Source: Ruminococcus sp.
GTDB taxonomy: Bacteria > Bacillota > Clostridia > Oscillospirales > Ruminococcaceae
Reading direction: 5' to 3'
DNA: 22,482 nucleotides
Assembly (NCBI GenBank): GCA_018376535.1
Contig: JAHABC010000022.1
Span: 1 to 22,482, forward strand
Under the pieces are notes generated by a model. That model was given only the letters and a program-made list of their open reading frames with translations, did not search any database and was not told the origin of the DNA. Below, piece by piece: positions 15,401 through 22,482 of this stretch. The number at the start of each line of letters is the position of its first letter. Within the stretch, counting starts at the first letter, position 1. The translations under genes were made by a program, and so were the position numbers.

Positions 15401-16123
15401 ATGGAAGAAAACAACAGAGTTATTTTTAATAAAAATGATGACGAAATAGAAATAGATTTAAAAGAAATTTTCTATTTTTTATTAAGTAAATGGAAATTTA
15501 TAGTTGTATTTGTAGTGATTGGCATGGCTATATTTGGCTGTTATCATAAATTTTTACTAAAACCTACTTATAAAGCAGATACATCTATATATATAACTAA
15601 TACAGATTCCCTTTTGACATTTTCTGATTTACAATTGAGTTCTGCTTTAACTGAAGATTATGCTCAAATAATCACCAGTAGAACGGTTTTGAAAGAAGTC
15701 ATTGGCGATTTGAATTTAAGTTTGGATTACAAACAGTTAAAACAGTTAATTACTGTTGAAACGCCTAGTTCATCGCATATAGTTAAAATATACGTTTCTT
15801 GTGATGACCCTACTATATGTCGTGATATTGCTAACTCTTTAATGAGTATTAGCGTTCAACAGATATATAAAATAATCGGTAGTGGCGAACCTACCATTAT
15901 TGACCGTTCAGAATCTGATTCTGTTCAAGATGTTACTCCTAGTTTAATGAAGTTCTTATGTATTGGTGCTGGTGTGGGATTCGTTTTTATATTAATTATT
16001 CTAATAGTTGAAATAATTATAGATAGCTCAGTTAAAAATGAGGAAGATATTGAACAGTATCTTAATATTCCTGTATTGACAGCTGTTCCTTACTACGAAA
16101 ATGATAAGAACAAAAAAAATTAA
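15401..16123 (+). CDS. Wzz/CapA-type polysaccharide co-polymerase and tyrosine-kinase activator
   Basis: Membrane protein of 240 residues with the Wzz layout. There is a short acidic cytoplasmic start, a first membrane helix at about 31-48 (KWKFIVVFVVIGMAIFG), an extracellular middle with the YKADTSIYITN strand, and a second helix at about 187-208. A cytoplasmic tail reading EEDIEQYLNIPVLTAVP follows. In Gram-positive capsule systems this protein sets chain length, and its tail activates the separate tyrosine kinase, which is the next gene (15 bp away). Length matches CapA/YveK-type proteins. The ATG has no recognisable Shine-Dalgarno sequence ahead of it, only ATTAGAAATTTATATATATA-like DNA, so it may be weakly translated or the transcript may be nearly leaderless. 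Confidence 0.88.
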   Translation: MEENNRVIFNKNDDEIEIDLKEIFYFLLSKWKFIVVFVVIGMAIFGCYHKFLLKPTYKADTSIYITNTDSLLTFSDLQLSSALTEDYAQIITSRTVLKEVIGDLNLSLDYKQLKQLITVETPSSSHIVKIYVSCDDPTICRDIANSLMSISVQQIYKIIGSGEPTIIDRSESDSVQDVTPSLMKFLCIGAGVGFVFILIILIVEIIIDSSVKNEEDIEQYLNIPVLTAVPYYENDKNKKN

Positions 16124-16138
16124 AGGAGATTTTTAATC

Positions 16139-16873
16139 ATGGATAATGAAAAGGTAGTATCTTTAGTACAAGATGATTTGCCTATGGAAGTTAAAGAATC
16201 CATTAATATTCTTAGAGGAAGTATTCAATTAAATGAAAGTAATCTTAAGATTATTGCTATAACTAGTTCACTTCCAAATGAAGGAAAGTCTGTTGTCGCA
16301 TTTAATTTGGCTAAGAGTCTTGCTAACTTAAATAAAAAAGTATTGTATTTTGATACCGATATTAGAAATTCTACAGTTAAATCTACTTACAAAATAAATA
16401 CTAGTGTAGTTGGTTTAAGTGAATTTTTAACTAATCAAAATCATGCTGACGAAATTATATATAATACCAATGATAAGTTCTTAGATATTATATTTTCTGG
16501 TGCTAGAGTTCCTAATCCTAGTGAATTGGTATCTAAGATAGAACTTCAAAAGTTGATGGAATATCTAAAAGAAAAGTATGATTACATAATAGTCGATACT
16601 CCTCCTATAAACCTTATTATCGATGGTATATTGATATCTAAACTATGCGATACTACAATATTAGTCGTTGAAAGTGGTGTCACTGATAAAAATTGTGTAA
16701 ATTATGCTAGAAAAAAATTGGAATCTGCTAATATTAATATATTGGGTGTAGTTCTTAATAAAGTCGGTAGCAAAGATTATGGATATGGCTATGGTCATGG
16801 CTATGGTTACGGCTACGGCTATGGGTATGGTGATACTACATCAAAGAAAAAGAAATCTTGGAAACGTAAATAA
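16139..16873 (+). CDS. Bacterial tyrosine kinase (CpsD/CapB type)
   Basis: Cytoplasmic BY-kinase of 244 residues that regulates polymer assembly through autophosphorylation of its tail. Walker A is SSLPNEGKS (43-51), where the usual PGEGKS reads PNEGKS; Walker A' is LYFDTDIR (D72, D74); Walker B is IIVDTPP with D153. The C-terminus (214-230) is a run of alternating Y and G with eight tyrosines and one histidine interrupting, followed by a basic tail KKKKSWKRK. AAAGGAG overlaps the stop codon of the preceding activator gene, indicating coupled translation. No matching tyrosine phosphatase gene is found in this window, although capsule operons often include one. Confidence 0.93.
   Translation: MDNEKVVSLVQDDLPMEVKESINILRGSIQLNESNLKIIAITSSLPNEGKSVVAFNLAKSLANLNKKVLYFDTDIRNSTVKSTYKINTSVVGLSEFLTNQNHADEIIYNTNDKFLDIIFSGARVPNPSELVSKIELQKLMEYLKEKYDYIIVDTPPINLIIDGILISKLCDTTILVVESGVTDKNCVNYARKKLESANINILGVVLNKVGSKDYGYGYGHGYGYGYGYGYGDTTSKKKKSWKRK
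16778..16831 (+). repeat. TATGGN-type hexanucleotide repeat encoding the tyrosine tail
   Basis: Nine consecutive 6-base units of the form TAY-GGN, with one CAT-GGC unit fourth, encode residues 214-231 of the kinase. Unit number could vary by slippage without changing the reading frame. Confidence 0.85.
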
Positions 16874-16890
16874 AAGAAGGTTTTATAGTT

Positions 16891-17910
16891 ATGAAAAAAC
16901 TCTGTAATTTGTTAAAATCTAATGTAATAATAGTATTAATATCAGTTTTAGGAATTATTGGTGTTGTTGGATATGGTTTCTACCTTTGGAACTCTCAGCA
17001 AGGAAAACACGTCACAATAGGTAGTGAAATAGGAGATTCTAGTGGTAAGTATATGTATGTAACTTACAATGGCAAACAGTATCAATATAATACTCAGATA
17101 ACCACTCTGTTATACGCTGGTATAGATTCTAAAGAGGAAATGGTCGCAACTACTAAATACGGCGACAAGCCTAGAGCTGACAGTATATTCTTGATAGTTT
17201 TAAATAGATTGGATAAAAAAATGACAGTAGTATCTATAAATCGTGATACTATGACCACTATTAGAAGATTTTCTATAAATGGTACGGATTTAGGTACTTA
17301 TACATCGCATATTGGCTACGCTTATAGTTATGGTGATGGTGGAAAGGCTAGTTGTTTAAATTTAAAAGAAGCCGTATCTACATTGTTTAATAATATTCCA
17401 ATAGATGAATATATTGTAACTAATCAAACTTCCATACCATATATGAATAACTTGGTAGATGGCGTTACTGTTACTGTTCCTAATGATGATTTAATTGAAC
17501 TATATCCAACTATGACTAAGGGAAGACAAGTAAACTTAGACGATTCTAATGTTACTGATTACTTACACTATCGTGACATTAACAAGGATTTTAGTAATGT
17601 TGGTAGATTGGAACGTCAAGAATCTTATATGTCAGCTTTCTTTGAAAAGCTAAAATCTCAAATTAGTCAAAATGAATATACTACTCTTTGGGATAGATTT
17701 CAGCAAATGAATGACTATCTTCAAACAAGTATTACTAAAAATAAGTATATTGATTTAATTAATCTTATAGATATTGTTAAATTTTCCGATGACTATTACT
17801 CAATACAAGGTGAAAACAAAGTTAATATTGGTGATTCTCATGATGAGTTTTATTATGATGAAACTGTTCTTAAAGAGAAAATTTTAGAACTATTCTATAA
17901 GGAAATTTAA
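16891..17910 (+). CDS. LytR-CpsA-Psr (LCP) family cell-wall polymer ligase
   Basis: Membrane-anchored LCP protein of 339 residues, which attaches polyprenyl-linked glycopolymers to peptidoglycan outside the cell. A single N-terminal membrane helix at about 12-32 is followed by the LCP fold. Key conserved elements are visible: LLYAGIDS, RADSIFLIVLNRLDKKMTVV, the SINRDT block, DGVTVTV, and DYLHYRDINKDFSNVGRLERQ, which supplies the arginines that bind the pyrophosphate lipid. It starts 17 bp after the kinase gene and is clearly in the same operon. Together with the co-polymerase and kinase it forms a control-and-attachment unit for an extracellular polysaccharide or wall polymer. Confidence 0.92.
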   Translation: MKKLCNLLKSNVIIVLISVLGIIGVVGYGFYLWNSQQGKHVTIGSEIGDSSGKYMYVTYNGKQYQYNTQITTLLYAGIDSKEEMVATTKYGDKPRADSIFLIVLNRLDKKMTVVSINRDTMTTIRRFSINGTDLGTYTSHIGYAYSYGDGGKASCLNLKEAVSTLFNNIPIDEYIVTNQTSIPYMNNLVDGVTVTVPNDDLIELYPTMTKGRQVNLDDSNVTDYLHYRDINKDFSNVGRLERQESYMSAFFEKLKSQISQNEYTTLWDRFQQMNDYLQTSITKNKYIDLINLIDIVKFSDDYYSIQGENKVNIGDSHDEFYYDETVLKEKILELFYKEI

Positions 17911-17944
17911 TCTATATATATCTAAAATATAAGGAGGATTTTTT

Positions 17945-18766
17945 ATGAGAAAGTTTTCAAAAACTATTATTGGTATAGCTACAACTTTAGCAAGTGCATC
18001 TTTAATGATGGCTACTCCTGTCATGGCTGCTCCAAGTATTGGTCAACTTGTACCTAGTGGTATTCAGTTGATAACTGGCGGTACTGCATTACCTAAAAAT
18101 ACTGCTTTAACTTTACAAGATGCTAATACTAACCAATATCTATCTAGTACTGTTAAATCGGGAGTGGATAAGTTTAATGATGATGACAGTATAACATCTG
18201 TTTCAGATTTCTTAAATGATATAGATGCTACTCAAACAGATGTTGTTTCTACTAATAATGGAAAAACTTTAGATGTATCTAATCTTGAAGCTTTAATGCC
18301 CGTTGTAGATTTGGTCGCAACTGATGGTTCTAACAGTTACTACGATATTAATGGTAACATTCAAACATCTTTTAAAACCGAACTCGCTAAAGATATGGAT
18401 AAAGATGACTTAGTTATTATGGAAGTTAATCCTAATGATGGAAGTGTATCATTTATTGAACCAACAGACTATAACTCTGAAACTGGCGAAATTACTGCTA
18501 ACTTTGATAGTCTTGGTGGTATCACTCTATTAAAGTATTCTAATAGTGATGATGATATGGTTCAAGCTAAAGCTGAAGTTCCAGCTGAAATCGAATCAGA
18601 TACTCAAGTTACTACTACTGCAAGTAGTTCGGTAACTGTTAATAATGATACTAAAGATTCACCTGCTACTAGCGACAGCACTAATATAGGCTTGAAAGTA
18701 TTATTATTATCTACTGCTGTTGCTGGAATGACTGGTGCTATATTTACTAGAAAACGTAATAAATAA
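17945..18766 (+). CDS. Small secreted, probably sortase-anchored surface protein
   Basis: Exported protein of 273 residues with no recognised enzymatic domain. The signal peptide has a basic start, a hydrophobic core and a likely cleavage after PVMA (residue 28). The C-terminus has a complete wall-sorting layout: an SPATSD motif at 239-244, a hydrophobic stretch at about 249-266 and the basic tail TRKRNK. SPxTxD-type variants of LPxTG occur in Lachnospiraceae surface proteins. The middle is acidic (DDDDSITSVSDF and similar), with a short segment LVIMEVNPNDGSVSFIEP that resembles domains often found in anchored proteins of this group. A strong AAGGAGG (17931-17937) precedes the ATG. It sits in the polymer operon 34 bp after the LCP gene, so it may be displayed with or modified by the polymer. 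No sortase gene is in the window. Confidence 0.8.
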   Translation: MRKFSKTIIGIATTLASASLMMATPVMAAPSIGQLVPSGIQLITGGTALPKNTALTLQDANTNQYLSSTVKSGVDKFNDDDSITSVSDFLNDIDATQTDVVSTNNGKTLDVSNLEALMPVVDLVATDGSNSYYDINGNIQTSFKTELAKDMDKDDLVIMEVNPNDGSVSFIEPTDYNSETGEITANFDSLGGITLLKYSNSDDDMVQAKAEVPAEIESDTQVTTTASSSVTVNNDTKDSPATSDSTNIGLKVLLLSTAVAGMTGAIFTRKRNK

Positions 18767-18878
18767 TATTTCTTAATCGTTTGGAATATGTAATTGTAAT
18801 ATGCTTCTATGAAAGGATTGACAGTCTATGCAAACATTTCACCTATATTTTCTAGTACAATAAAAGGAGGTCTTTAAT

Positions 18879-19604
18879 TTGAATACTAACTATACAACGG
18901 ATAATGTTGTTGACCAATCTTTTATTGTAGAACCTTGTGATGTATCTGAGTTAGTGCATAATACTCTACTTAATACAGATATCAAAACAAACGGTTCATA
19001 TATGTATGTAATATTAAAACGTTTTTTTGATATAGTGCTTTCAGCGATTGCTATAGTTGTGTTATCTCCGTTGATGTTGGTTGTTTCTGTAATCATATAT
19101 ATTGATGATAAAGGTTCGCCAATCTTCGTTCAGCAAAGATATACTCAAGATGGCAAAATATTTAAAATGTATAAGTTCCGCTCTATGTATGTTGACGCAG
19201 AAGAACGCTTTAATGAAGTAAAACATCTAAATGAAATTGATGGAAATATTATCTTTAAGTCTAAAGATGACCCTAGAATAACTAGAATAGGTAAGTTTAT
19301 TAGAAAAACTTCCATTGATGAGTTACCTCAACTTTTTAATATATTAAAAGGTGATATGTCAATCGTTGGGCCAAGACCTCCTATTACTAGAGAAGTCGTT
19401 CAATATACTTCGTATCAAATGAATAGACTTCTTGTAAAAGGTGGTTTGACTTGTTTTTGGCAATGTAGTGGAAGAAGTAATCTAAATTTTGATGAACAAG
19501 TTGAACTTGATATTAAATATATAAAAAATCGTTCGCTATTCTTGGATTTCAAATTGATTTTAAAAACTGTTAAAACAGTGTTGAAAATGGACGGTGCATC
19601 ATAA
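18879..19604 (+). CDS. Polyprenyl-phosphate sugar-1-phosphate transferase (initiating glycosyltransferase)
   Basis: Membrane enzyme of 241 residues of the bacterial sugar transferase family (WcaJ/WbaP-like catalytic domain), which transfers a sugar-1-phosphate to undecaprenyl phosphate as the first step of polysaccharide assembly. A variable start is followed by the re-entrant helix KRFFDIVLSAIAIVVLSPL (about 47-65). The catalytic blocks are KMYKFRSMYVDAEERF, DDPRITRIGKFIRKTSIDEL, GDMSIVGPRPP and DIKYIKNRSLFLDFKLILKT. The start is TTG at 18879, eight bases after a strong AAGGAGG (18864-18870); no better ATG exists. The length suits a catalytic-domain-only enzyme without the extra membrane helices of WbaP. 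The 112-bp gap upstream contains TTGACA at 18818 but only a poorly spaced -10, so independent transcription is uncertain. Confidence 0.92.
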   Translation: MNTNYTTDNVVDQSFIVEPCDVSELVHNTLLNTDIKTNGSYMYVILKRFFDIVLSAIAIVVLSPLMLVVSVIIYIDDKGSPIFVQQRYTQDGKIFKMYKFRSMYVDAEERFNEVKHLNEIDGNIIFKSKDDPRITRIGKFIRKTSIDELPQLFNILKGDMSIVGPRPPITREVVQYTSYQMNRLLVKGGLTCFWQCSGRSNLNFDEQVELDIKYIKNRSLFLDFKLILKTVKTVLKMDGAS

Positions 19605-19608
19605 GATA

Positions 19609-20085
19609 TTATCGCTTTTTATTAAGTATAGTAACTATCTTGTTTACGGATATTACTATCAATATAGAAGTTATAAATCCAATGGCATCTACACCAACAT
19701 CAGAAAACTTACCTGTTCTTCCACCAATGAAAGTTTGATGAAATTCATCTAAACAAGCGTACACAAAACATATTGTTGATGATATTAAAAATATCGTGTA
19801 ACTTTTGATTTGCGTTTTCTTTAACTTCATGATAAATATTGTGGAATTTGAGATAAGTATTCCTAAAATAAAATATAGTGTAATATGGGCAATCTTTCGG
19901 ACGGTATAACTTAGGGAATTGTTTATTAATGGAATGTGTTCACTTATTTTTAAACTTTCTAATAAGTTCGTTACTTTGTAACTAATTCCATAAGATATAT
20001 CTCCTTGTTGATTGGAAAACTTAAATATTATTATCATTATAAAAATGCTTAATATAATTGATACATATGTTCTAATTGATTTCAT
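19609..20085 (-). CDS. VanZ-family membrane protein
   Basis: Protein of 158 residues with about four membrane helices and the VanZ signatures FKFSNQQGDIS near the first helix, YTVRKIAHITLYFILGIL in the middle and ACLDEFHQTFIGGRTGKFSDVGVDAIG towards the end. VanZ itself gives low-level teicoplanin resistance, but most family members have no assigned role and are common beside surface-polysaccharide genes. It is read leftward, converging on the sugar transferase gene with only 4 bp between the two stop codons, and I see no terminator there. The ribosome site GAGGT lies upstream of the start. A consensus promoter drives it alone. Confidence 0.9.
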   Translation of the reverse strand: MKSIRTYVSIILSIFIMIIIFKFSNQQGDISYGISYKVTNLLESLKISEHIPLINNSLSYTVRKIAHITLYFILGILISNSTIFIMKLKKTQIKSYTIFLISSTICFVYACLDEFHQTFIGGRTGKFSDVGVDAIGFITSILIVISVNKIVTILNKKR

Positions 20086-20127
20086 AGTATAACCTCATTT
20101 CTAATTTATAGTATTATAACATATTAC

Positions 20128-20156
20128 ATTATAGTATATTATATTAATATAGTCAA
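20128..20156 (-). promoter_or_regulatory. Promoter of the VanZ-like gene
   Basis: On the minus strand, TTGACT (20156-20151) and TATAAT (20133-20128) are exactly 17 bp apart. They lie in the very AT-rich divergent region shared with the next plus-strand gene. Confidence 0.75.
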
Positions 20157-20240
20157 TAAAAATTTTAATCGTTAGTGCTTTTAGTTTTAGAGTTGAAAAA
20201 TCTATTATGGAAGTATTTACAAATTAAGGAGGAATTAACT

Positions 20241-22323
20241 TTGAGTAAAAAACATCTTTTACGAGTAGCAGTTGCATCTATAATGGCATTGTCTGTAGTT
20301 TCTGTTAATGCGGTCGTACCATTTAGTCAAGAGATTGTCGTTAGTGCAGCTACTAACGTTTCGGTATCTAGCTTGAGTGAATTAAATAATGCTATTAATA
20401 GCAGTAGTTCATCAAATCCAGTAGAAGTTCAACTAAGTTCCGATATTTATGGTAGTATTAGTATAGCATCGGGAAAGGTTGTAACTATAAATCTAAATGG
20501 ACGTAGTATCATTGGTAACGATAGTAAGACAGTTATTACTAATAATGGTAACTTAACTATCAACGGAACTGGTGATGTTACTAAATCTACTAATGTTGAT
20601 AGCTATGTTATAAATAATAACGGTACTATGACTATTAATGGTGGTAATTTCCATAATACATCTACAAGTAGTTCATTAGTTCGTAATAATGGCACTATGT
20701 TTATTAATGATGGTACTTTTTCTAACTCATTTATAGCTATTAAAAATGATGATAATGCAACTTTGACTATCAAAGGTGGTAACTTTTCTACTTCTCAAGA
20801 TGGTGCTACTGCTCTACAAAACTGGAGTACTGCATCTATAAGTGGAGGTACTTTTACTGCCAATCAAAATTCATTTGCTATAACCATAAATACTTATGAT
20901 AATACTCATACTGCTGATTTAAATATTACTGATGGTACTATCAATGGTAATGTTCATGTATCACAATTTAATACAGATGGTACTTCTAGTAACGTTCCAA
21001 GTATGAACTTAGACGGTGGTACTATTAATGGTGCTCTTATAGTTGGTGATGTTCAAAATGATGTCTTTCAAAATGGTAAGTTACTGTAAACGGTGCTACT
21101 GTTAATCTTTAGGAATATCATACGTTTCGGGAAGCTCTACAGAATATATAGTAGGTTCTAATAATGATATAGTAAACTTCCTTAAACAAGAAACTATATC
21201 TAGTACAGATTCTATTGGTGTTATAAAGACTTCCGATGATACAGAAGAAATTTTGGACTTATCCAATGTAGAAGGTGTTAAAGATTTAACTATCTCTAAT
21301 GAATCCGATGAGAAAGTTACTGTAATTATGCCAGATATCGAAATGTTTATTAAAGGCATGGAAACTATCGATTTGAATGGTGGTACAGCAACATCTAGTA
21401 ACTCTAAGGTTGCTACTATCGATGCTAATGGTAAGATTACAGCTATAGCAAAAGGTACTACAACTATCACTGTAGTTAGTGCTAATGGTACTTTGACTAC
21501 TACTTATAATGTTACAGTTACAAATCCTACTTTGAAGTTAAATAATACATCTGCTACTATAGATGTCAACAGTACTTATACTATAAAAGCAAGTAACAAC
21601 ATAAAGAGTTGTACATCTAAGGATACTAAGATTGCTACTGTTACTAACGCAGGAGTTATAACAGGTGTATCTAATGGTAAGACAACTATTACTGTTACTG
21701 ATATTTATGGTCAAACTGCTACTTTTAACATTATTGTTAAGAAGTCTGTAAATGGTGCTGATGTTAATCTTGTAGTTGGAAATACTCAAACTATTAATTT
21801 GAATGGTGGCAAAGCAACTTCTAGTAATTCTAAGGTTGTTACCATAGATTCTAATGGTAAGATTACAGCTATAGCAAAAGGTACTGCAACTATCACCGTG
21901 GTCAGTGCCGATGGTACGCTAACTACTACTTATGATGTTACAGTTACAAATCCTACTTTGAAATTAACTAGCACATCTGCTACTATAGATGTTGACAATA
22001 CTTGCACTATTAAGTCAAGTAATACCATAAAGAGTTGTACATCTAAAGATACTAAAGTTGCTACTGTTACTGATAAGGGTGTTGTGACTGGTGTATCTAG
22101 TGGTAAGACAACCATTACAGTTACTGATATTTATGGTCAAACTGCTACTTTTACTATTACCGTAAAAGAAAATACATCTAAGTTAGCAGTGGAACTTCTA
22201 CAGTTGAAAAAGCAAGTATTGGGCATAGTTGCTAAAGACGTATCTAATTACGATTTCAATGGCGATAAAGATGTAAATATTCTTGATATCATTGCTTTAA
22301 AGAACAGAATCTTAAATAGTTAA
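20241..22323 (+). pseudogene. Secreted beta-helix / Big_2 / dockerin-like protein, broken by two frame losses
   Basis: With two one-base corrections this would be a single exported protein of about 694 residues. The start is TTG at 20241, eight bases after AAGGAGG (20226-20232), giving the signal peptide KKHLLRVAVASIMALSVVSV. The N-terminal part has repeated TINGGNF and SISGGTF-like turns, as in right-handed beta-helix adhesins. The first frame ends at TAA 21087. Adding one A to the A run at 21078-21079 restores KVTVNGATVNL but meets TAG at 21110; one more base in the T run near 21108-21110 then opens the frame through to 22323. The second half has two copies of a Big_2-type pair, followed by one dockerin-type calcium loop, DFNGDKDVNILD, with its helix. 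The downstream part alone has no signal peptide. A genuine pseudogene or two homopolymer sequencing errors are both possible. Confidence 0.75.
21364..22170 (+). repeat. Tandem 426-bp Big_2 repeat
   Basis: The block starting at 21364 (ACTATCGATTTGAATGG) recurs at 21790 (ACTATTAATTTGAATGG), a period of exactly 426 bp or 142 residues. It stays in register to about 22170, where the second copy gives way to the dockerin-like tail. Long stretches are identical, for example TCTAATGGTAAGATTACAGC-type DNA in both. Each unit holds two Ig-like (Big_2) modules ending in TTTYNVTVTNP and YGQTATF. Confidence 0.9.
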
Positions 22324-22340
22324 AAATATTAAACTTCTAT

Positions 22341-22377
22341 AAAAGTAACCTCTACATATGTAGAGGTTACTTTTTTA
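22341..22377 (+). terminator. Strong intrinsic terminator after the secreted-protein gene
   Basis: A perfect 15-bp stem, AAAAGTAACCTCTAC (22341-22355) with GTAGAGGTTACTTTT (22360-22374), has a 4-base loop and runs into T residues on the plus strand and A residues on the left, so it could work in both directions. Confidence 0.9.
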
Positions 22378-22451
22378 TAGCTTTTCTATCTTTGAATATA
22401 ATTTCATAATATTGTTAATTATACAAAAAATAAATTTTTTTCAAAAAACCC

Positions 22452-22479
22452 TTGACAAATAAAAAAAATGTGGTATAAT
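22452..22479 (+). promoter_or_regulatory. Strong promoter for a gene beyond the window
   Basis: A consensus TTGACA (22452-22457) and consensus TATAAT (22474-22479) are 16 bp apart, with an extended TGG just before the -10. The gene it serves lies past the right edge. Confidence 0.8.
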
Positions 22480-22482
22480 AAA

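Noticed and set aside
18818..18849. Promoter directly ahead of the sugar transferase (TTGACA at 18818, TATATT at 18844)
   Set aside because: The 20-bp spacing is too wide for a confident call, and no better -10 is within 16-18 bp.
20175..20240. Start of the secreted protein at 20175
   Set aside because: The added 22 residues precede the strong AAGGAGG and would bury the signal peptide; TTG 20241 fits both the ribosome site and the signal peptide.
21102..22115. Minus-strand frames opposite the Big_2 repeats (21102-21470, 21538-21789, 21930-22115)
   Set aside because: They arise from the repetitive, stop-poor antisense of the Big_2 coding DNA and recur with its period.

Overview
The window looks like the replication-origin region of a plasmid or chromid from a low-GC Firmicute, most plausibly a Lachnospiraceae gut or rumen bacterium of the Butyrivibrio kind. 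This is inferred from the AT-rich DNA, AGGAGG-type ribosome sites, an iteron/Rep_3 origin, a cell-wall sorting signal with an SPATSD core, and a secreted Big_2/dockerin-type protein. No rRNA, tRNA, CRISPR array or transposase was seen.

Replication and partition (1-3846). A degenerate iteron-like array lies at 1-208. AT-rich 13-mers follow at 306-351, then six and a half direct repeats of 21-22 bp at 395-531. An inverted repeat around the rep promoter leads into a Rep_3-family initiator gene, which ends in a terminator. parA and parB follow from a consensus promoter; parB contains a perfect 12-bp palindrome.

Catabolic cassette (4034-12156). A promoter precedes an isochorismatase-fold amidohydrolase resembling N-carbamoylsarcosine amidase. 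Next come both subunits of an ATP-dependent hydantoinase (HyuA, HyuB), an NCS1-family permease with a cytidylate-kinase-like domain (Cytidylate_kin2 type) fused to its C-terminus, and an EamA/DMT transporter. Inferred function: import of a hydantoin-like ring (N-methylhydantoin from creatinine is one candidate), ATP-driven ring opening to an N-carbamoyl amino acid, and release of the amino acid, CO2 and ammonia. Long-stem hairpins lie in the gaps before hyuA, the permease and the EamA gene.

Regulator and efflux (12156-15154). A 498-residue protein with an N-terminal helix-turn-helix lies 37 bp ahead of a MATE transporter, probably in one operon.

Cell-surface module (15401-20156). A Wzz/CapA-type co-polymerase, a bacterial tyrosine kinase with an eight-tyrosine YG tail, an LCP-family ligase, a small sortase-anchored protein and a polyprenyl-phosphate sugar-1-phosphate transferase run in one direction. 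A VanZ-like gene converges on them. No other glycosyltransferase, flippase or polymerase gene is present here.

Secreted repeat protein (20241-22323). A TTG-started exported protein has a beta-helix-like N-terminal part, two copies of a 426-bp Big_2 unit and one dockerin-like repeat. It is broken by two single-base frame losses about 30 bp apart. The window ends with a terminator and a strong promoter for a gene beyond the edge.
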